Positions 53,043 through 56,641 of a DNA stretch of 56,641 nucleotides are shown here, piece by piece. The first letter of the stretch is position 1. Each line of letters opens with the position of its first letter. The stretch covers positions 1-56,641 of the forward strand of contig NZ_JAPWAG010000015.1 of assembly GCF_041432775.1 (NCBI RefSeq), given 5' to 3'. Under the pieces are notes generated by a model that saw only the letters and a program-made list of their open reading frames with translations, made no database searches and was not told where the DNA came from. The translations under genes were made by a program, and so were the position numbers. Source of the stretch: Pauljensenia sp902373545 (GTDB taxonomy: Bacteria > Actinomycetota > Actinomycetes > Actinomycetales > Actinomycetaceae).

Positions 53043-53634
53043 GCTCGCGCGCTCCTCGGCCCGAGGCGAAGCGGTCCAGGGCGCCCGTCTTCGCCAGCGC
53101 GTTCGTCAGCGCCCACGCGAGCAAGCCGGCCAGGACGATGCCCGACGCCACGCCGGACACCAGGTAAACAACGTTGAAAGAGACCTCCTTCGCGAGGTTG
53201 CCCTCCGTGAAGAGCTCAAGGCACCACTCAGCTGCGAAAGCCATGGCACCAGCGGCAGAGACCACCCACACGTTGAATCGGCGGTACACGAACGCGGCGA
53301 AAACAATCTCGGCACCGAGTCCCTGGGCAATGCCCGAATACAGCGCGCCAATCGCCCACTGGGAACCCAGACCCATGGAGACGGTCGCGGCCAGCAGCTC
53401 GACGAAGAGCGCGGCGCCGGGCTTGCGGATGACGTAGCCGCCGAGCGTGCCGCCCAGCAGCCAGATGCCCGTCACCAGGCCGCCGAGACCCGGCAGGATC
53501 GCCTTCAGAGCCTCGTAGCCCGCGTAACCAACCTGGTTCCAGGCGACGAAAATGAGGCCACACGCGACACCCAGGATTGCGGCAGTGACGATGTCAATAA
53601 CCCTCCAGCGGAGGGAAGGGGCAGTGGAGGCCAT
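53035..53634 (-). CDS. ykoE: ECF transporter S component, YkoE-like (thiamine precursor)
   Basis: This 199-residue membrane protein has five to six hydrophobic segments, with IVTAAILGVACGLIFVAWNQ and GLGGLVTGIWLLGGTLGGYV at the start, a sequence typical of YkoE (PF09819). It should bind thiamine or its hydroxymethylpyrimidine part, with energy from the fused ATPase/T protein encoded next. A GGGAG precedes the ATG at 53634. The TPP riboswitch upstream supports the substrate assignment. Confidence 0.9.
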   Translation of the reverse strand: MASTAPSLRWRVIDIVTAAILGVACGLIFVAWNQVGYAGYEALKAILPGLGGLVTGIWLLGGTLGGYVIRKPGAALFVELLAATVSMGLGSQWAIGALYSGIAQGLGAEIVFAAFVYRRFNVWVVSAAGAMAFAAEWCLELFTEGNLAKEVSFNVVYLVSGVASGIVLAGLLAWALTNALAKTGALDRFASGRGARELV

Positions 53635-53673
53635 GCGAGAATACTCCCTTCGTGTTGCACGGCGGCCACGTGG

Positions 53674-53765
53674 GAAGAGCCTTCCTACGCCGGTATGATC
53701 CGGATCAGGTTCTACGGTCGGGGATGGTCCCCTCTCAGCTCGATTCGAGCTCCCGTGGCACACTA
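53674..53765 (-). promoter_or_regulatory. TPP riboswitch (THI element)
   Basis: On the minus strand the leader contains GGGAG, CTGAGAGG, and ACCTGATCCGGATCATACCG followed by GCG, the core of the thiamine pyrophosphate aptamer, bounded by helices P1 and P3. It ends 40 nt before the ykoE start and should shut off the operon when thiamine pyrophosphate is plentiful. Confidence 0.95.
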
Positions 53766-53794
53766 GTGAGCATAGTCACTTGGTATTCATTGCG

Positions 53795-55267
53795 CTACTC
53801 GTGCAGGTGGGGGCCCTGATGGCGCCCCTCGCCCGTCCCCCCATCGCCCAGGACTCCGCGCTCCGCACGACGCAGCAGGTAGTGACGATTCGCGAAAGCC
53901 GCGCCCACGATGAACACGATCCACACCAGGGAATAGACGAGGCCGGGGCGAGTATCGTCCCACATCGCCAGGATGACGCCCATGGCCCCCATGAACGCCA
54001 GGACCACCCACGCGCCGAGCGCGCCGCCAGGCGACTTGAAGCGAGAGACCTTGTGTAGCTCGGGGCGGCGACGCAGGTACACCAGGTAGGACACGACGAT
54101 GACCACCCACACGCCCATAAACAGAGTGGCGGACACGGAGGTCACCAGCGTGAACGCCGCCGAGATTGAGCCACCCATCCCCATGATGACGATGCCCGAC
54201 AGCAGGCACACGCAAGACAGGAACAGGGCGTTGAGGGGCACGTGATGCTTCGAGAGGCGCGCGAAGACGCCGGGAGCCTGCTCCTGTCGGGCCAGGCCAT
54301 AGAGCATGCGAGACGTCGAGTAGATGCCCGAGTTCGCGCTCGAGGCCGCCGACGAAAGCACGACCAGGTTCACGATCGTTGCCGCAGCGCCCAGGCCGGT
54401 CAACGAGAACATCGTGACGAAGGGGGAACGCTCGGGGCTGACCTGGTCCCAGGGGGTCACCATCATGATGGCCGCGAGCGCCGCCACGTAGAAGAGCATG
54501 ATGCGCACGGGGATCGAGTTGACGGCCTTGGGGAGAGTGGTGTCCGGGTCGTCGGTCTCGGCGACCGTCGTGCCGACCATTTCGATGCCGATGAAGGCGA
54601 AGAGCGCGATCTGGAAGCCGCCCAGGAAGCCGGTGAATCCGTTGGGGAAGAAGCCGCCGTGGCTCCACAGGTTCGAGACGGCGGCGGCGGTCCCCTCCTC
54701 GTCGATCGTGCCCATGGCGACCATACCGAAACCGACGATGACCAGGGCGATGATCGCGATGATCTTGACGAGCGCGAACCAGAACTCCGTCTCGCCGAAG
54801 GCCTTGACCGTCATCGCGTTGAGGGCGAAGAGCAGCAGGGTCGTGGCAGTGATGGGAATCCACGGGGGCAGGTCCGGCCACCAGAAGTGCGTGTAGCCGG
54901 TGATCGCAATCATGTCCGCGACGCCGGTGACGACCCAGCACGCCCAGTACGTCCACCCCGTCACGAAGCCGGCCCACGGGCCGATCAGGTCGCGCGCGAT
55001 GTCCGCGAAGGTCGCGTACTTGCGATCGGAGAGCAGCAGCTCACCCAGCGTCCGCATGAAGAGGAACAGGACTGCGCCGATGATCGTGTACACCAGCAGG
55101 ATCGAGGGGCCCGCGACGGAGATCGTCTTACCCGAGCCCATGAACAGGCCCGTTCCGATTGCACCGCCAATGGCGATCAGCTGAATGTGGCGATTTTTCA
55201 GCGTTCGCTGGAGCTTTTCACCGCCCTGCTGCCCGGGCTCGTCATGCGCGACTGGCTCGCTGCTCAT
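53795..55267 (-). CDS. Amino acid permease (AAT/CycA-type)
   Basis: This 490-residue permease with twelve membrane segments is of the APC superfamily, amino-acid transporter family. The signature is LIAIGGAIGTGLFMGSGKTI after the first 30 hydrophilic residues, followed by FMRTLGELLLSD and FALVKIIAIIALVIVGFGMV, close to the D-serine/D-alanine/glycine transporter CycA. It imports amino acids with protons. GGAAAGGA precedes the ATG at 55267. The dispersed 13-mer occurs near the 3' end (53936-53948), where it encodes RPGLVYS in the penultimate membrane segment. Confidence 0.9.
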   Translation of the reverse strand: MSSEPVAHDEPGQQGGEKLQRTLKNRHIQLIAIGGAIGTGLFMGSGKTISVAGPSILLVYTIIGAVLFLFMRTLGELLLSDRKYATFADIARDLIGPWAGFVTGWTYWACWVVTGVADMIAITGYTHFWWPDLPPWIPITATTLLLFALNAMTVKAFGETEFWFALVKIIAIIALVIVGFGMVAMGTIDEEGTAAAVSNLWSHGGFFPNGFTGFLGGFQIALFAFIGIEMVGTTVAETDDPDTTLPKAVNSIPVRIMLFYVAALAAIMMVTPWDQVSPERSPFVTMFSLTGLGAAATIVNLVVLSSAASSANSGIYSTSRMLYGLARQEQAPGVFARLSKHHVPLNALFLSCVCLLSGIVIMGMGGSISAAFTLVTSVSATLFMGVWVVIVVSYLVYLRRRPELHKVSRFKSPGGALGAWVVLAFMGAMGVILAMWDDTRPGLVYSLVWIVFIVGAAFANRHYLLRRAERGVLGDGGTGEGRHQGPHLHE

Positions 55268-55415
55268 AAGTATTCCTTTCCGCCGATGCCGCCCACGGGC
55301 GGCGCTTTGCGCGGTCTTTGCGCGCGCACGTAGCGCGCTTGACCCTCCAACGCTACCGCAACGGCCCGCCCGCGTCCGAATTCAGGTGTCGCATGGCACG
55401 CAGCCCACGTGCAAG

Positions 55416-55434
55416 TTAGGTTAGCCTTATGGAA
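55416..55434 (+). promoter_or_regulatory. Iron-box-like site (DtxR/IdeR type) over the start codon
   Basis: TTAGGTTAGCCTTATGGAA matches 15 of 19 positions of the DtxR consensus. It overlaps the ATG at 55429, and no Shine-Dalgarno is visible, so the mRNA is likely leaderless and repressed by an iron regulator. The 5' half matches best. Confidence 0.5.
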
Positions 55435-56022
55435 TCAAAGAGACACTCCTCCTTCGACGAGGCCTCGGCCACCCACTCCCCTGCGGCCACCTCGGGCACT
55501 CCCGCCCGATCCACTGAAACCGCCCCCATCGAAGCCGCCACCCCCGCGCCCGTCGATGCGGCGCCGGAGGAGCCCGCATCGGCCTCGTTCCCTCTGATCG
55601 CCACGGCATCGGTGTCCACGGAGCGCGCGGCGCGTTACGGCAAGCAGCTTGTGAGCCACATGGGCCACAAGATCACGGGCTCGTGGGACGAGGAGGCGGG
55701 CAGCGGATACCTGCTGTTCGACCGCGAGGGTCCGGTTCTGGGACGTTTCGACGTGATCGCGTCGGCGTCTGATCTGCGACTCGAGCTACGCACGGAGCCC
55801 GAGCGCGCCGATCGCCTCGAATTCATCGTCGGCATCCACCTGGCGCGCTTCGGCGCGCGCGACAGCCTCGCCATTTCGTGGGAGCGCACCGACGGCAGCG
55901 AAGGCACCACACAGGGCCCCCTCACCCCCGAAGAGGTCGAGGCGCACGCCCGCGCCAAGAAGGCGGCGCGCGACGCGGAGCGCGAGGCCGGGCACGCGGC
56001 ATCCGGGCACGCAACAGAGTAG
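55429..56022 (+). CDS. DUF2218 protein with disordered N-terminus
   Basis: This 197-residue protein has a disordered Ala/Pro/Ser/Thr-rich N-terminal part (about 1-58), then a DUF2218 domain: ASVSTERAARYGKQLVSHMG, GYLLFDREGPVLGRFDVIAS, LRLELRT, LEFIVGIHLARFGARDSLAI and SWERTDG. A charged helical tail ends the protein. DUF2218 proteins are often found with siderophore or iron-uptake genes, which fits the iron box in front. The precise role is unknown. Confidence 0.8.
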   Translation: MESKRHSSFDEASATHSPAATSGTPARSTETAPIEAATPAPVDAAPEEPASASFPLIATASVSTERAARYGKQLVSHMGHKITGSWDEEAGSGYLLFDREGPVLGRFDVIASASDLRLELRTEPERADRLEFIVGIHLARFGARDSLAISWERTDGSEGTTQGPLTPEEVEAHARAKKAARDAEREAGHAASGHATE

Positions 56023-56039
56023 CCGCGGCGGGCCCCATC

Positions 56040-56152
56040 AATTCCGCACGTAATTCCCTGACGGCCAGACGCGTTTAGGCCTCAAAACCGCAGAATTCCA
56101 ACGTTCTGACTTCAAACATTGAAACAATCGCAGGGGAATTACGTGCGAAATT
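56040..56152 (+). repeat. 113-bp palindromic-end (MITE-like) element, copy 4
   Basis: It has AATTCCGCACGTAATT at one end and AATTACGTGCGAAATT at the other, with the shared interior CTTCAAACATTGAAACAATC. Orientation is the same as copies 1 and 2, with more divergence. It lies 17 bp after the DUF2218 gene and may act as its terminator. Confidence 0.8.
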
Positions 56153-56217
56153 TCGGGAAGCTGACACCCACTCCCGGCACATGTCGATGCAGCTCGCGCA
56201 GCGTTCGACCCCGGGAG

Positions 56218-56352
56218 GCATTGCACTACTTTCGCCAGCATTGCACTACTTAGCAGGGCATTGCACTAGCTACTATCCAGTGCAATGCTCCCCCATCTAG
56301 TGCATTGCTCCTTCAACTAGTGCAACGCTCCCCAAAATGGCGCAACGCTTCG
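56218..56352. repeat. 20-bp periodic array of GCATTGCACTA half-sites
   Basis: Three forward units (GCATTGCACTA) are followed by four reverse units (AGTGCAATGC, with variants), each about 20 bp apart, with the inversion near 56267. The spacing is close to two helical turns. The array makes a large interrupted palindrome. It is not coding and not CRISPR-like, since spacers are only 9-10 bp. Confidence 0.8.
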
Positions 56353-56533
56353 GAGTCACAAGCTCCACCACGGTTCGCACAGCAACTCCTACACCCTCTA
56401 GGTTCTAGTGGTGGTTGCAACGGATCTTGGCGAAGGAGTTCGTTGCGGGGCGGCGGTGCGCTGGGGCGGCTTGGTCGTTAGTGGTGTGCTGCCTGTGCGT
56501 GGGGAGGCGCGTATGTCCGCGTTTGGGCTTGTT
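56353..56533. other. Non-coding spacer between two repeat arrays
   Basis: This stretch is G/T-rich in its second half and shows no gene or RNA that I can recognise. Confidence 0.4.
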
Positions 56534-56641
56534 GGTGTGGGCGGTGCACCCGATCCGTAAGCAATGCACCCGTTCTGAACGGGTGCAGCGCCCCATAAGA
56601 GGTGCAGCGCTACGTAACGGGTGCAGCGCCCCGTAACGGGT
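56534..56641. repeat. 20-bp periodic array of GGTGCAGCGC half-sites
   Basis: Two forward units GC(G/A)(G/A)TGCACCCG are followed by at least three reverse units (GGGTGCAGCGC), again 20 bp apart, and the array runs off the end of the window. The architecture copies that of the array at 56218-56352 with a different core. Confidence 0.75.

Noticed and set aside
56218..56352. Regular 20-bp repeats that could be taken for a CRISPR array
   Set aside because: Repeats are only about 11 bp with 9-10-bp spacers and change orientation in the middle.

Overview
The window looks like a chromosomal segment of a high-GC Gram-positive actinobacterium. Codon use is strongly G/C-ending, and the genes include a DUF5926 protein, a fused YkoDC-type ECF transporter, type VII (ESX) substrates and actinobacterial lipid and glycan membrane proteins. 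Surface proteins with choline-binding-like GW repeats together with expanded lactocepin-like subtilases suggest Actinomycetaceae (Actinomyces/Schaalia-like). That assignment is inference; no rRNA or other phylogenetic marker is present.

Layout. 0.5-3.8 kb: a glycosyltransferase/DUF2079 pair and a DUF5926 protein. 4.3-8.6 kb: an FGGY sugar kinase behind a LacI-type operator, a RelB/RelE-type toxin-antitoxin pair with a palindromic operator, and a TetR regulator divergent from an alpha/beta hydrolase. 8.66-10.57 kb: an A/T-richer RloA/RloB-like ATPase plus RloB pair, probably an anti-phage (AbiL/RloAB-like) module. 10.6-21.8 kb: housekeeping genes (HAD phosphatase, serS, diacylglycerol-kinase-like protein, pheA, DUF6541 membrane protein, DedA, a very large flippase-like protein), with a cluster of DnaA-box-like sequences between serS and the lipid kinase.

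22.6-42.1 kb is the most distinctive part. It holds seven secreted proteins, all on the minus strand and mostly with their own terminator hairpin: two tiny proteins that consist of little more than a subtilisin-propeptide (inhibitor I9) domain, four paralogous 1122-1274-residue subtilases (I9 + S8 catalytic domain, three with a PA insert, + C-terminal GW repeats), and a non-protease protein that reuses the C-terminal modules of the subtilases. The two free I9 proteins may regulate or chaperone the neighbouring proteases.

42.4-47.5 kb: an alpha/beta hydrolase and a promoter-led type VII secretion toxin locus (YbaB-like, EspC-like, a scaffold without a recognisable toxin domain, an ankyrin-type protein, a separate ADP-ribosyltransferase-like protein, a DUF2185 immunity-like protein). 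47.5-56.0 kb: a methyltransferase, cardiolipin synthase, a TPP-riboswitch-controlled YkoE/YkoDC thiamine-precursor transporter with a small kinase, an amino-acid permease and an iron-box-preceded DUF2218 protein. The window ends in dense intergenic repeat arrays.

Across the window a 13-mer (GACGAGGCCGGGG) occurs nine times exactly plus three near-copies in both coding and intergenic DNA. It resembles a DNA-uptake-type or other genome-wide signal and is missing from the protease array. A four-copy 115-bp palindromic-end (MITE-like) element, a second hairpin repeat family, an IS256-family transposase remnant and a terminator whose loop is inverted between two copies add to the repeat content.
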